From the NCBI RefSeq assembly GCF_003202155.1, contig NZ_QFLI01000008.1, forward strand, positions 124,001 through 188,000: a DNA stretch of 64,000 nucleotides. Direction: 5' to 3'. This document shows positions 1 through 7,368 of the stretch, piece by piece. The notes beneath the pieces are model-generated. The model was not told where the DNA came from. It searched no databases and saw only the letters and a program-made list of their open reading frames with translations. Each line of letters begins with the position of its first letter. Within the stretch, counting starts at the first letter, position 1. A program made the position numbers and the translations under genes. The DNA comes from Marinifilum breve. Lineage in GTDB: Bacteria > Bacteroidota > Bacteroidia > Bacteroidales > Marinifilaceae.

Positions 1-1
1 A

Positions 2-502
2 ATGGATGCTATTTATGCATGTCCTCACGGAGTTTTCGCCATGAGTTCAAGAATGCCAGGTATGGTCGAAACATCAACTAATTTAGCTTCTATTAAATTT
101 TCTAATGAAAATAAAATCCAAATCACAACTTCACAACGAAGTGATGTGGATAGCGAAAAATACAACATTGCCCAAATGGTTGGAAGTTCCTTAACTTTGG
201 CAGGAGCTCAAATAGAACATACTGATGGTTATCCTGGCTGGGCGCCAAATCCTAATTCGGAAATTCTAACTGTTGCTGTAGATTCATATAAAAAACTTTT
301 TGGGAAAGAGCCTATAGTAAGATCTATTCATGCAGGACTAGAGTGTGGTTTGTTTCTGGAAAAATATCCAGAAATGGATATGATTTCATTTGGACCGACT
401 TTAAGAGATGTGCATTCTCCTGATGAAAAAATTAATATCGAAACTGTCGAGAAATTCTGGCTGCATTTGGTAGACATCATACAGAATATGCCAACAAACT
501 AA
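2..502 (+). CDS. pepD: Aminoacyl-histidine dipeptidase (PepD), C-terminal part
   Basis: This is the 3' end of a peptidase M20C family gene whose beginning lies before the window; the first ATG seen is probably an internal codon. The visible 166 residues are about a third of a typical 485-residue PepD. They contain the family's C-terminal features: GYPGWAPNP, the metal-ligand region around SIHAGLECGLF and the SFGPTLRDVHSPDE block, whose His is a zinc ligand in this family. The enzyme hydrolyses Xaa-His and other dipeptides in the cytoplasm with two zinc ions. The gene ends at TAA and is followed within about 20 bases by a stem-loop terminator. The family assignment is firm; substrate range is inferred. 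Confidence 0.9.
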   Translation: MDAIYACPHGVFAMSSRMPGMVETSTNLASIKFSNENKIQITTSQRSDVDSEKYNIAQMVGSSLTLAGAQIEHTDGYPGWAPNPNSEILTVAVDSYKKLFGKEPIVRSIHAGLECGLFLEKYPEMDMISFGPTLRDVHSPDEKINIETVEKFWLHLVDIIQNMPTN

Positions 503-517
503 GAAATAAAATAGATA

Positions 518-546
518 ATGCGATCAATAATTGGTCGCATTTTTTC
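518..546 (+). terminator. Rho-independent terminator after pepD
   Basis: An AATGCGA / TCGCATT stem with an AT-rich loop is followed by a T run, 16 bases after the pepD stop codon. Confidence 0.8.
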
Positions 547-672
547 TATCTCAAATCGTGAAAATTTAAGTATTAAACCAATGGATTTAGACTCTTGTCA
601 TGATACATGAACATTGGTCAAATCCTTATCAATTCTATTGTACAAATACTTTCCGCTTTTGTAGAAAAGATG

Positions 673-680
673 TAGTTTTG
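673..680 (+). promoter_or_regulatory. Putative -7 box of the HD-hydrolase gene
   Basis: TAGTTTTG matches the Bacteroidota -7 consensus TAnnTTTG and lies 23 bases before the TTG start, giving a short leader. No convincing -33 TTTG is seen at the usual spacing. Confidence 0.45.
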
Positions 681-703
681 CGTGCTATTTTAACACACAC
701 ATC

Positions 704-1483
704 TTGAATCAAGAAATTTACCAAAATATAGAATCCTGGTTTGAAACATACTCAAACAGTTTTTCAAGCGAGAATGAAGAAATTCAATTGAATTTTGACC
801 TTAAAAGAAATCATTCTTTTAATACAGTTGAGATCATTACTGAACTTTCATCAGAATGTGAATTAAATGATGAACAGTTATTAGTTTCTAAAACAATTGC
901 TCTTCTGCATGATGTTGGAAGATTCGCACAATTATTGAAACACGAAACGTTCTCGGATAACGAACAGGATAATCATATCGATTTAGGAATCGATGTTTTA
1001 AAATCGGAAAATGTACTCGGAAAACTCGAGGAGGATACCGTTCAAATCATTTTCGAATGCATTCGCTATCACGATATCGACACACTACCTAAATCAGTAA
1101 ATGAGGAAGCTTTAACATTTCTTAAGCTTCTAAGAGATGCTGATAGAATAGATATTCTTAATATTCTTTCAAAATACTATACGGAATATAAACCTGGCTC
1201 TAACAAAAGATTAGAACTAGAGTTAGCCGATAAACCAGAAATCTCAAAAATGGTTTATAAATCAGTAATGGACGAAAAAGTTGTTAGTAAAAAGGATGTT
1301 CTTACACTTAATGAACAAAAGCTTCATCAAATGTCATGGGTTTACGATTTAAACTTTAAAAAAAGCTTTAAAGTGGTAAGCGAAAAGAACTATCTAAAAA
1401 AGATCTACGAGTCTTTGCCCAAAAAAGATGAAGTTATAGATATGTACAGACAGGTGAAAATATATCTGGAAAACAACTTATAA
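704..1483 (+). CDS. HD-domain phosphohydrolase family protein
   Basis: A 259-residue cytoplasmic protein with an HD-superfamily fold. The metal-ligand pattern is visible: H37, the HD pair at 69-70 in LLHDVGRF, H91, the HD pair at 123-124 in RYHDID, and D147 in RDADRID. HD proteins are metal-dependent phosphohydrolases acting on nucleotides or nucleotide second messengers; the substrate here cannot be read from sequence. The start is a TTG; no in-frame ATG precedes it after the likely promoter, so TTG is the best start but not certain. The gene stands alone between the pepD terminator and a small iron-sulfur gene. There is no GGDEF, RelA or response-regulator domain, so a specific second-messenger role is unsupported. 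Confidence 0.8.
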   Translation: MNQEIYQNIESWFETYSNSFSSENEEIQLNFDLKRNHSFNTVEIITELSSECELNDEQLLVSKTIALLHDVGRFAQLLKHETFSDNEQDNHIDLGIDVLKSENVLGKLEEDTVQIIFECIRYHDIDTLPKSVNEEALTFLKLLRDADRIDILNILSKYYTEYKPGSNKRLELELADKPEISKMVYKSVMDEKVVSKKDVLTLNEQKLHQMSWVYDLNFKKSFKVVSEKNYLKKIYESLPKKDEVIDMYRQVKIYLENNL

Positions 1484-1597
1484 TCAAGCTCGCCACATCT
1501 CTATTTAGATTAATTTTAAATTAATTGCTTTATTTCTCTGATTTAAATCGAAGAATATATATATTTACATCAGAATTATATATTAATACAGATTAAC

Positions 1598-1822
1598 ATG
1601 AGAGACATAGTTTGCAACTGTCAAATGGTAGACAGAGACACAATAGATAAAGCAATTCACGATAAAAATGCCACTACAATAGAAGAAATTAGACGATACA
1701 CTGGAGCCAATACAGGATGCGGAAAGTGCATGTCGTATATCAATAGTATTTTAGACGTAGAAGTTCCTAAAATAGTCAAAAAGGAAGAAAATACACAAGG
1801 CAGTAGATTTAAACTATGGTAA
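1598..1822 (+). CDS. BFD-like [2Fe-2S]-binding protein
   Basis: A 74-residue protein made almost entirely of a bacterioferritin-associated-ferredoxin (Fer2_BFD) domain. The four expected cysteines are present as CNC (C6, C8) and GCGKC (C41, C44), separated by a helical stretch. In this family they bind one [2Fe-2S] cluster; stand-alone members can pass electrons to bacterioferritin for iron release, and the same domain occurs fused to nitrite reductases and NifU. No bacterioferritin or nitrite reductase gene is in the window, so the partner is unknown. The ATG start sits in an AT-rich leader with no Shine-Dalgarno. A strong terminator starts four bases after the stop codon, so the gene is monocistronic or last in its unit. 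Confidence 0.85.
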   Translation: MRDIVCNCQMVDRDTIDKAIHDKNATTIEEIRRYTGANTGCGKCMSYINSILDVEVPKIVKKEENTQGSRFKLW

Positions 1823-1825
1823 TAT

Positions 1826-1856
1826 AAAGCTTCGATTTTCGAAGCTTTTTTTTTAT
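1826..1856 (+). terminator. Rho-independent terminator after the BFD-like gene
   Basis: A perfect 10-bp stem, AAAGCTTCGA / TCGAAGCTTT, closes a 3-base loop and runs into nine or more T residues. Confidence 0.9.
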
Positions 1857-2027
1857 TTATATAACTCAAATCCTATAAAATCAGAAACAGGAGAAACGAA
1901 AAAACATTATCATTTTCGCCTCTCCCATTAAAACCATTTTTACATCTGATATAATTAGTTGTTATAAATATATAACAACCAATCAATATAAAAAAATCAG
2001 ATATTTAAAATATCAAAACCTTCTGAA

Positions 2028-2046
2028 AGGCGCGCGAAGAGCGCCT
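2028..2046. repeat. Short inverted repeat next to the GGCTATGG array
   Basis: AGGCGC and GCGCCT flank a 7-base loop directly before the first array unit. The stem is GC-rich in an AT-rich region. Its lack of a T run argues against a terminator. It may mark the edge of the array. Confidence 0.5.
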
Positions 2047-2051
2047 CATTA

Positions 2052-2216
2052 TAGCTATGGAAGGGTAATACAGGCTATGGAAGGCTTTTTGAGGCTATGG
2101 ATGTATCGATTGAGGCTATGGAAAGTAAAATCGAGGCTATGGACGGGTCAAACTTGCGCAGGAAAAAATTCTTTAGGCTATGGGGAGTGTTATTTAGGCT
2201 ATGGAGTAGTAAAAAT
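2052..2216. repeat. Phased short-repeat array, core AGGCTATGGA, 20-21 bp pitch
   Basis: Seven copies of a 10-base core (AGGCTATGGA or one to three changes from it) begin at 2052, 2072, 2092, 2113, 2134, 2175 and 2196. The steps are 20, 20, 21, 21, 41 and 21 bases, so one slot near 2155 has lost its core but kept its length. The 10-11 bases between cores are all different from each other. The array lies in a 493-bp region between two converging transcription units, each closed by its own terminator, so it is not a promoter operator for either. No open reading frame of note runs through it. Confidence 0.85.
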
Positions 2217-2256
2217 CAAGAAGGAAGTGCTTTAAACGCCCAAGAGTATTGAGAAA

Positions 2257-2290
2257 CAAAAAAAGGACTGTCGATTACTCAACAGTCCTT
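2257..2290 (-). terminator. Terminator of the mmd operon
   Basis: An AAGGACTGT / ACAGTCCTT stem with a 10-base loop is followed on the minus strand by a T7 run, 26 bases beyond the mmdB stop. Confidence 0.88.
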
Positions 2291-2315
2291 GCTATATAGA
2301 TTTTTTAACGTTTCA

Positions 2316-3950
2316 CTACATTAAGAAACTCAACAAAATACCAGCACCTACTGCCGAACCAATTACTCCAGATACGTTAGGAGCCATTGCATGCATCAAT
2401 AAGTGATTAGATGGATCGTTTTGTAATCCCATGTTCTGAACTACACGAGCACTATCTGGTACAGCTGATACACCTGCAGCACCAATCATTGGGTTGATAG
2501 GACGATCTTTTGGTGAGAAAAAGTTCATGATTTTAGCGAAAATCACACCACCAGCAGTTGCTACGATAAATGAAGCAGCACCAAGACCGAAAATCATGAT
2601 AGAATCAGCAGTTAAGAATACGTCAGCCTGAGTAGAAGCACCAACAGTAACACCCAACAAAATTGTAATGGTGTTGATTAATGCATTACTTGCAGTATCT
2701 GCCAAACGGTTAGTAACAGTTGATTCTTTTAACAAGTTACCGAAGAATAACATACCCAATAGAGGTAGAGCTGTTGGCGAAATGTATGCAGTTAACAACA
2801 AACCTACAATAGGGAAGATAATCTTCTCAAGACGAGTTACTGCACGCGGTGGCTTCATCTTAATCTTTCTTTCCTTCTTAGTTGTAAGCAAGTTGATAAT
2901 TGGAGGCTGAATCACTGGCACCAATGCCATATATGAATAAGCCGCAATCGCAATAGGACCGATCAGGTTCTTCACAGTTTCACCATTGGCCATTACGTTC
3001 ATACCGTTCGCCAATTTCGATGAAAGGAAGATAGCAGTTGGACCATCAGCACCACCAATAATACCAATTGCACCCGCTTCTGGTGGAGCAAATCCTAACC
3101 AAAGAGCACCTAGGAAAGTAGCAAAAATACCAACCTGAGCTGCTGCTCCCAATACCATCAATCTTGGATTTGAGATCAACGATGAGAAGTCGGTCATTGC
3201 ACCAATTCCCAAGAAAATCAGAGGTGGATACCATCCATTCACAACACCGGAATAGAGAATATTCATTACTGAACCTGGCTCATAAATACCCAACTTCAAG
3301 TTGAAATCAACCGCCTGGAACATTGGAATATTACCAATAATGATACCAGTACCGATAGGAATCAATAGTAATGGTTCGTAATCATATCTAATTGCTAAGA
3401 ATATGAAAACCAATCCGATTAACACCATTAACAGGTTACCGCCTGTAACGTTTGCAAATCCGGTAAATTCATAAAAGTTTTTCAACCCGACTACCGCACT
3501 TGAATTGTGCTCACTATCTAATACTGGGTTTCCGAAGTTTAGAAAGTCGCCTTCAATTTTTGCATTTCGTTCAGCAATTTGTAGAACTTCTGAAGTTGTA
3601 ACATATGCATTTGAACCTGAATTAGGGTCAGTATTCTTATGCAAGTGAGTAACTTTTTTAGGATTAAAGGTCATTGTTAAGTTAGTACCATTTAGCACCC
3701 AATGTCCAGTAAATCTCTGCTTAATAGAGTCCATTGTAAAGGTATTATCCTTCTTGAACTCGATAGTTTTGTAACGTTTTACCGTTGTTTTCGATTCACC
3801 AATAGGATTTGGAATATAACCATCAGCATGGTTAACCCATTTTCCGCTTGTTAGTTTAGCTGTTGTATCCCCTTGATCTTGAGCAATAGAGTTTATTGCA
3901 AACCCCATTATCAAAATCATCGAGAATACCAATGTATAAAGTTTTCTCAT
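2316..3950 (-). CDS. mmdB: Sodium-translocating decarboxylase beta subunit (MmdB/OadB) with an N-terminal extracytoplasmic domain
   Basis: This is the membrane beta subunit that couples decarboxylation of carboxybiotin to Na+ export. Residues from about 173 to 544 match the OadB/MmdB/GcdB family, with many hydrophobic segments and the motifs GIGAMTDFSSLISNP and GAIGIIGGADGPTAIFLSSK; the Asp in GGADGPT is the conserved Na+-site region in the family. Family members are usually 375-435 residues. This one has 544 because of a signal peptide (1-24) and a roughly 140-residue lipocalin/DUF-like domain (about 25-165, with GKWVNHADGYIPNP and FTGHWVLNGTNLTM), predicted to be periplasmic. It is the last gene of mce-mmdA-mmdD-mmdC-mmdB and ends at a clear terminator. 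The substrate is inferred to be methylmalonyl-CoA because mce is in the operon; oxaloacetate is the alternative. Confidence 0.9.
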   Translation of the reverse strand: MRKLYTLVFSMILIMGFAINSIAQDQGDTTAKLTSGKWVNHADGYIPNPIGESKTTVKRYKTIEFKKDNTFTMDSIKQRFTGHWVLNGTNLTMTFNPKKVTHLHKNTDPNSGSNAYVTTSEVLQIAERNAKIEGDFLNFGNPVLDSEHNSSAVVGLKNFYEFTGFANVTGGNLLMVLIGLVFIFLAIRYDYEPLLLIPIGTGIIIGNIPMFQAVDFNLKLGIYEPGSVMNILYSGVVNGWYPPLIFLGIGAMTDFSSLISNPRLMVLGAAAQVGIFATFLGALWLGFAPPEAGAIGIIGGADGPTAIFLSSKLANGMNVMANGETVKNLIGPIAIAAYSYMALVPVIQPPIINLLTTKKERKIKMKPPRAVTRLEKIIFPIVGLLLTAYISPTALPLLGMLFFGNLLKESTVTNRLADTASNALINTITILLGVTVGASTQADVFLTADSIMIFGLGAASFIVATAGGVIFAKIMNFFSPKDRPINPMIGAAGVSAVPDSARVVQNMGLQNDPSNHLLMHAMAPNVSGVIGSAVGAGILLSFLM

Positions 3951-3983
3951 TGTGTCAGTTCTTTGACTTTAAATTCAAAAATG

Positions 3984-4406
3984 TTATGCAATTTCAACAA
4001 GAACATCGTCCTGAAGTACGCTCTCGCCTACTGCAACCTTAACGGCCTTAACAGTACCTCCTTTTTCAGCCATAACATTGTTTTCCATCTTCATTGCTTC
4101 CATTACCAACAAAGTATCACCTGGGTTAATGGTATCACCAACAGCAACGTTGATTTTAATAATGCTACCTGGAAGTGGAGCCTTAACAGCAGTTGCACCA
4201 GCACCACCTTTTTGAATTTTTCCTTCGCCTGGCTTGTTAATAACAGGCTTACGAACTAGTGTAGGAGTTTTAGTTGCTTTTTCTTCAACGTGTACATCTA
4301 CATCATAGCTAGTTCCGTTCACTTCAATTTTGGCATTCGATCCTTCAAAATCCTTGATTTCAACATCGTATTCCTGCCCTCTTATCGTAAATTTGAACTT
4401 CTTCAT
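3984..4406 (-). CDS. mmdC: Biotin carrier (gamma) subunit of methylmalonyl-CoA decarboxylase
   Basis: A 140-residue biotin/lipoyl-attachment protein. Residues about 70-140 form the carrier fold, with the biotin lysine K106 in VMEAMKMENN and the usual PLPGSI lead-in. Residues 1-40 form a small basic/acidic domain seen in many Bacteroidota carriers, and a Pro/Ala/Gly-rich linker (about 45-72) joins the two so that the biotin arm can swing between the carboxyltransferase and the membrane pump. It lies 33 bases before mmdB and directly after mmdD (4-base gap), in the order expected for the complex. Confidence 0.92.
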   Translation of the reverse strand: MKKFKFTIRGQEYDVEIKDFEGSNAKIEVNGTSYDVDVHVEEKATKTPTLVRKPVINKPGEGKIQKGGAGATAVKAPLPGSIIKINVAVGDTINPGDTLLVMEAMKMENNVMAEKGGTVKAVKVAVGESVLQDDVLVEIA

Positions 4407-4410
4407 TTTT

Positions 4411-4761
4411 TTATCTTGGTTGATTATTTACCCCATAAATCTTAGAACTCCATGGAGAATAATTCTTAGTAACTTTTTTAATTGTGATGATATTGCTTTC
4501 TTCATCGTGCAATTGATTGAAGTGCATATGCAAAGCCATTGCGATAGCTGCATTCACGTTTCCTTCAACTGTTAAATCATCAACTTCTGCGCAAGGCTTA
4601 CCTTCCTTTACAAGCTTCTTTCTTAAATTAAGCTGTAGAAGTTTAGGCAAATTGGTAAAAACAATAACCAAAAGTACCAATGCAACAAATACAATTGAGT
4701 ACCCTACTAACGCTACTGTCCATCCTCCTTGACTTCCTATAGATAATAAATTCATCATCAT
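4411..4761 (-). CDS. mmdD: OadG-family small membrane subunit (MmdD)
   Basis: A 116-residue protein with one membrane helix (about residues 15-36, YSIVFVALVLLVIVFTNL) near the N-terminus and a cytoplasmic tail. This is the pattern of the OadG/MmdD subunit, which holds the carboxyltransferase and beta subunits together. The tail contains VEGNVNAAIAMALHMHFNQLHDEES, a block common in Bacteroidota OadG-type proteins. It starts 11 bases after mmdA ends and stops 4 bases before mmdC starts, so translation is probably coupled. Sequence conservation in this family is weak, so context carries much of the call. Confidence 0.85.
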   Translation of the reverse strand: MMMNLLSIGSQGGWTVALVGYSIVFVALVLLVIVFTNLPKLLQLNLRKKLVKEGKPCAEVDDLTVEGNVNAAIAMALHMHFNQLHDEESNIITIKKVTKNYSPWSSKIYGVNNQPR

Positions 4762-4772
4762 AGTGCTATTTT

Positions 4773-6329
4773 TTACAATGGAATATTAGAGTGCTTCTTA
4801 GGTGGATTCACCAATTTCTTAGTCTGTAGAGACTGGAATGCGCGAATCACACGGAAACGAGTATTTCTTGGCTCAATTACATCATCAATGTAACCGTAAG
4901 AAGCAGCATTGTAAGGATTAGCAAATGCTTCGTTGTACTCAACTTCTTTTTCTTCAATGAACTTCACTTTTTCATCATCGTTCAGTTCAGCAAGCTTTCT
5001 ACCGTGAAGTACTTCAATCGCACCCTTAGCACCCATAACTGCAATTTCAGCAGTTGGCCAAGCATAGTTCAAATCACCACGAAGTTGCTTAGAAGACATT
5101 ACATCGTGAGCTCCACCGTAAGATTTTCTAAGAGTAATAGTTACTTTTGGTACCGTAGCTTCTCCGTAAGCAAACATTAATTTCGCTCCGTGAGTAATGA
5201 TACCACCGAATTCTTGTCCTGATCCAGGTAGGAATCCAGGAACATCAACCAATGTTAAAATTGGAATATTGAAACAGTCACAGAAACGGATAAATCTAGC
5301 CGCTTTTCTTGACGATTCAATATCAAGAACACCAGCAAGGAAGTTTGGTTGGTTAGCAACCACACCAACTGACATTCCACCCATACGAGTAAAACCAACG
5401 ATGATATTCTTAGCATAGTGACGGTGAACCTCCAAGAATTCTGCATCGTCAGCAATTGCATAAATAACATCCTTCATATCGTAAGGCATGTTAGGATTGT
5501 CAGGAATAATTTCATTAAGAACGTCCTCCATTCTATCAATAGGGTCGTTACTTGCTATAATTGGAGCTTCTTCCAAGTTGTTTGAAGGCATGTAAGATAA
5601 CAACTTACGGATAATAGCAATACCTTCTTCCTCATCTTCCAACATGAAGTGAGAAACACCTGATTTAGAAGCATGCATTTTTGCACCACCAAGATCCTCT
5701 ACTGTAATATCTTCACCTGTTACAGTTTTTACAACTTTAGGACCAGTAACGAACATATATGATTTCTCTTCAGTCATCATGATGAAGTCAGTTAATGCTG
5801 GAGAATACACAGCGCCACCTGCACAAGGACCGAAAATTGCAGAAATCTGAGGAATAACACCAGAAGCAAGAATATTTCTTTCGAAAATTTCAGCGTATCC
5901 TGCCAAAGCAGTAACACCTTCCTGAATACGAGCTCCACCTGAATCATTCAAACCGATAACTGGTGCACCCATCTTCATTGCCATATCCATGATCTTGCAA
6001 ATCTTCTGTGCAAAGGTTTCCGATAATGAACCTCCAAATACAGTAAAATCTTGAGAGAATACAAATACCAATCGTCCATCGATTGTACCTTGTCCTGTAA
6101 CAACACCATCTCCTAAGAACTTGGTTTTTTCCATACCAAAGTTAGTACAACGGTGAGTTACGAACATGTCGAATTCCTCAAAACTTCCTTCATCAAGAAG
6201 CATGTCGATTCTTTCGCGGGCTGTATACTTACCTTTCTTGTGTTGAGATTCGATTCTTTTCTCACCTCCACCAAGCTTAGCCTCTGCTCTTAAATCAATT
6301 AGTTTTTTAATCTTATCCTGACTAGCCAT
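4773..6329 (-). CDS. mmdA: Methylmalonyl-CoA decarboxylase alpha subunit (carboxyltransferase)
   Basis: A 518-residue acyl-CoA carboxyltransferase of the normal family length. It moves the carboxyl group of methylmalonyl-CoA to biotin on MmdC, releasing propionyl-CoA. Both crotonase-like halves are seen, with oxyanion-hole glycine motifs at [12 protein letters not shown] and [13 protein letters not shown] in the N-half and [15 protein letters not shown] and [11 protein letters not shown] in the C-half. It is clearly paralogous to the carboxyltransferase at 37214-38749, with long near-identical blocks. Membrane-pump genes downstream indicate the decarboxylase role here, whereas the paralogue sits with a biotin carboxylase. 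A 122-base gap separates it from mce. Confidence 0.93.
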   Translation of the reverse strand: MASQDKIKKLIDLRAEAKLGGGEKRIESQHKKGKYTARERIDMLLDEGSFEEFDMFVTHRCTNFGMEKTKFLGDGVVTGQGTIDGRLVFVFSQDFTVFGGSLSETFAQKICKIMDMAMKMGAPVIGLNDSGGARIQEGVTALAGYAEIFERNILASGVIPQISAIFGPCAGGAVYSPALTDFIMMTEEKSYMFVTGPKVVKTVTGEDITVEDLGGAKMHASKSGVSHFMLEDEEEGIAIIRKLLSYMPSNNLEEAPIIASNDPIDRMEDVLNEIIPDNPNMPYDMKDVIYAIADDAEFLEVHRHYAKNIIVGFTRMGGMSVGVVANQPNFLAGVLDIESSRKAARFIRFCDCFNIPILTLVDVPGFLPGSGQEFGGIITHGAKLMFAYGEATVPKVTITLRKSYGGAHDVMSSKQLRGDLNYAWPTAEIAVMGAKGAIEVLHGRKLAELNDDEKVKFIEEKEVEYNEAFANPYNAASYGYIDDVIEPRNTRFRVIRAFQSLQTKKLVNPPKKHSNIPL

Positions 6330-6451
6330 AACTTTTATTGAGTTATTATTTTAACGTGAGTTCGACCTAAAATTCCATCCTTAGAAATTTATTTCGAGCT
6401 CACGTTAATTAGTATATTATAATTATTGAGTTTTTATGTAATTATGAGTTT

Positions 6452-6856
6452 TTATTTTTCACCACAAAGCTCTGTCAATACTCTCATGGTTGATTTTGGA
6501 TGTAAGAATCCAATCTTCAAACCTTCAGCACCGCCACGAGGAGCTTTATCGATTACTTGGCAACCAGCTTCCTGAACATCATTCAATGCTTCTTGTACAT
6601 CTTCAACAGCAAAAGCCAAATGGTGCATACCACCTCCTGTTTTCTCTACAAATTTTCCGATTGGTCCTTCAGGATCTGTAGACTCCAACAACTCGATCTT
6701 TACGTCTCCAACTTTAAAAAAAGCAGTCTTCACCTTCTGATCAACAACTTCTTCAATTGCGTAACACTCCAATCCCAATACTTTTTCATAAAATGGAATT
6801 GCTTCTTCTAAGCTTTTTACAGCGATACCGATATGTTCAATATGCGTTGGTTTCAT
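6452..6856 (-). CDS. mce: Methylmalonyl-CoA epimerase
   Basis: A 134-residue vicinal-oxygen-chelate protein that interconverts (S)- and (R)-methylmalonyl-CoA, linking methylmalonyl-CoA mutase to the decarboxylase. Metal ligands expected for the family are present: H8 in THIEHIGIAV, a His in GGGMHHLAFAVED (78/79) and E129 in VLTELCGEK. The length is typical. It is the promoter-proximal gene of the mmd operon, which argues that the downstream pump acts on methylmalonyl-CoA and not on oxaloacetate. A good promoter lies just upstream on the minus strand. Confidence 0.93.
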   Translation of the reverse strand: MKPTHIEHIGIAVKSLEEAIPFYEKVLGLECYAIEEVVDQKVKTAFFKVGDVKIELLESTDPEGPIGKFVEKTGGGMHHLAFAVEDVQEALNDVQEAGCQVIDKAPRGGAEGLKIGFLHPKSTMRVLTELCGEK

Positions 6857-6886
6857 ACTAGTTAATTTTTAAAAATTTATTTTGGA

Positions 6887-6917
6887 CAAAAATATCTAAT
6901 CAAAAAATTTTGGTCAA
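6887..6917 (-). promoter_or_regulatory. Promoter of the mce-mmd operon
   Basis: Read on the minus strand, TTG (6915-6917), a 20-base spacer and TATTTTTG (6887-6894) match the Bacteroidota -33/-7 promoter. The leader to the mce ATG is about 25 bases. The rest of the 512-bp mce-purL intergenic region shows no other structure I can name. Confidence 0.7.
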
Positions 6918-7308
6918 TGATCTTGAACATTATTAAAGTTGTTCTTCAACATATTCTTGATTTACGGCCAAAAAGCTATTTACTTATTGAATTTCAATAA
7001 AATAACATTTTAATTCGAGTATTACGGTAACGATTTCATATATTTTTTTCGAAAACCTTTGCAGAATTAAATCGTCATTTTGAATTGCACTCCAAAGGAA
7101 GATGTTTTTTTCAAATTAAATGACAAAAATTTTACTATTACAAAACATATCTCTGCAGCATATAAAAGAGCTAAAACTCCGCTTCTATATTGACAATTTA
7201 TTATGCGAGAACACCTATAATATTTATTTGCATTCCTATCGAAAAATTATTCTTGATTATTCATTTAAATCAGCATATAAATAAAAGCGATAATGCAAGT
7301 CTTTTATT

Positions 7309-7316
7309 TATATTTG
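7309..7316 (+). promoter_or_regulatory. Putative -7 box of purL
   Basis: TATATTTG, followed by C, matches TAnnTTTG and lies about 52 bases before the purL ATG. No clear -33 TTG is present, and I see no purine riboswitch fold in the leader. Confidence 0.55.
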
Positions 7317-7368
7317 CACTTTGAAACAACATTCAACCAATTTTATAAATTTATAAGTTGACTTTAAG

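Noticed and set aside
2052-2216. CRISPR array at the GGCTATGG repeats (and at the two other arrays)
   Set aside because: Cores of about 10 bases and linkers of about 11 (or 23 and 19) are too short for CRISPR repeats and spacers, linkers recur in the 125-bp units, and no cas genes are near.
3873-4259. Plus-strand frame opposite mmdC/mmdB
   Set aside because: It lies antisense to two well-supported genes, has no family features and an odd composition; it is a shadow frame.
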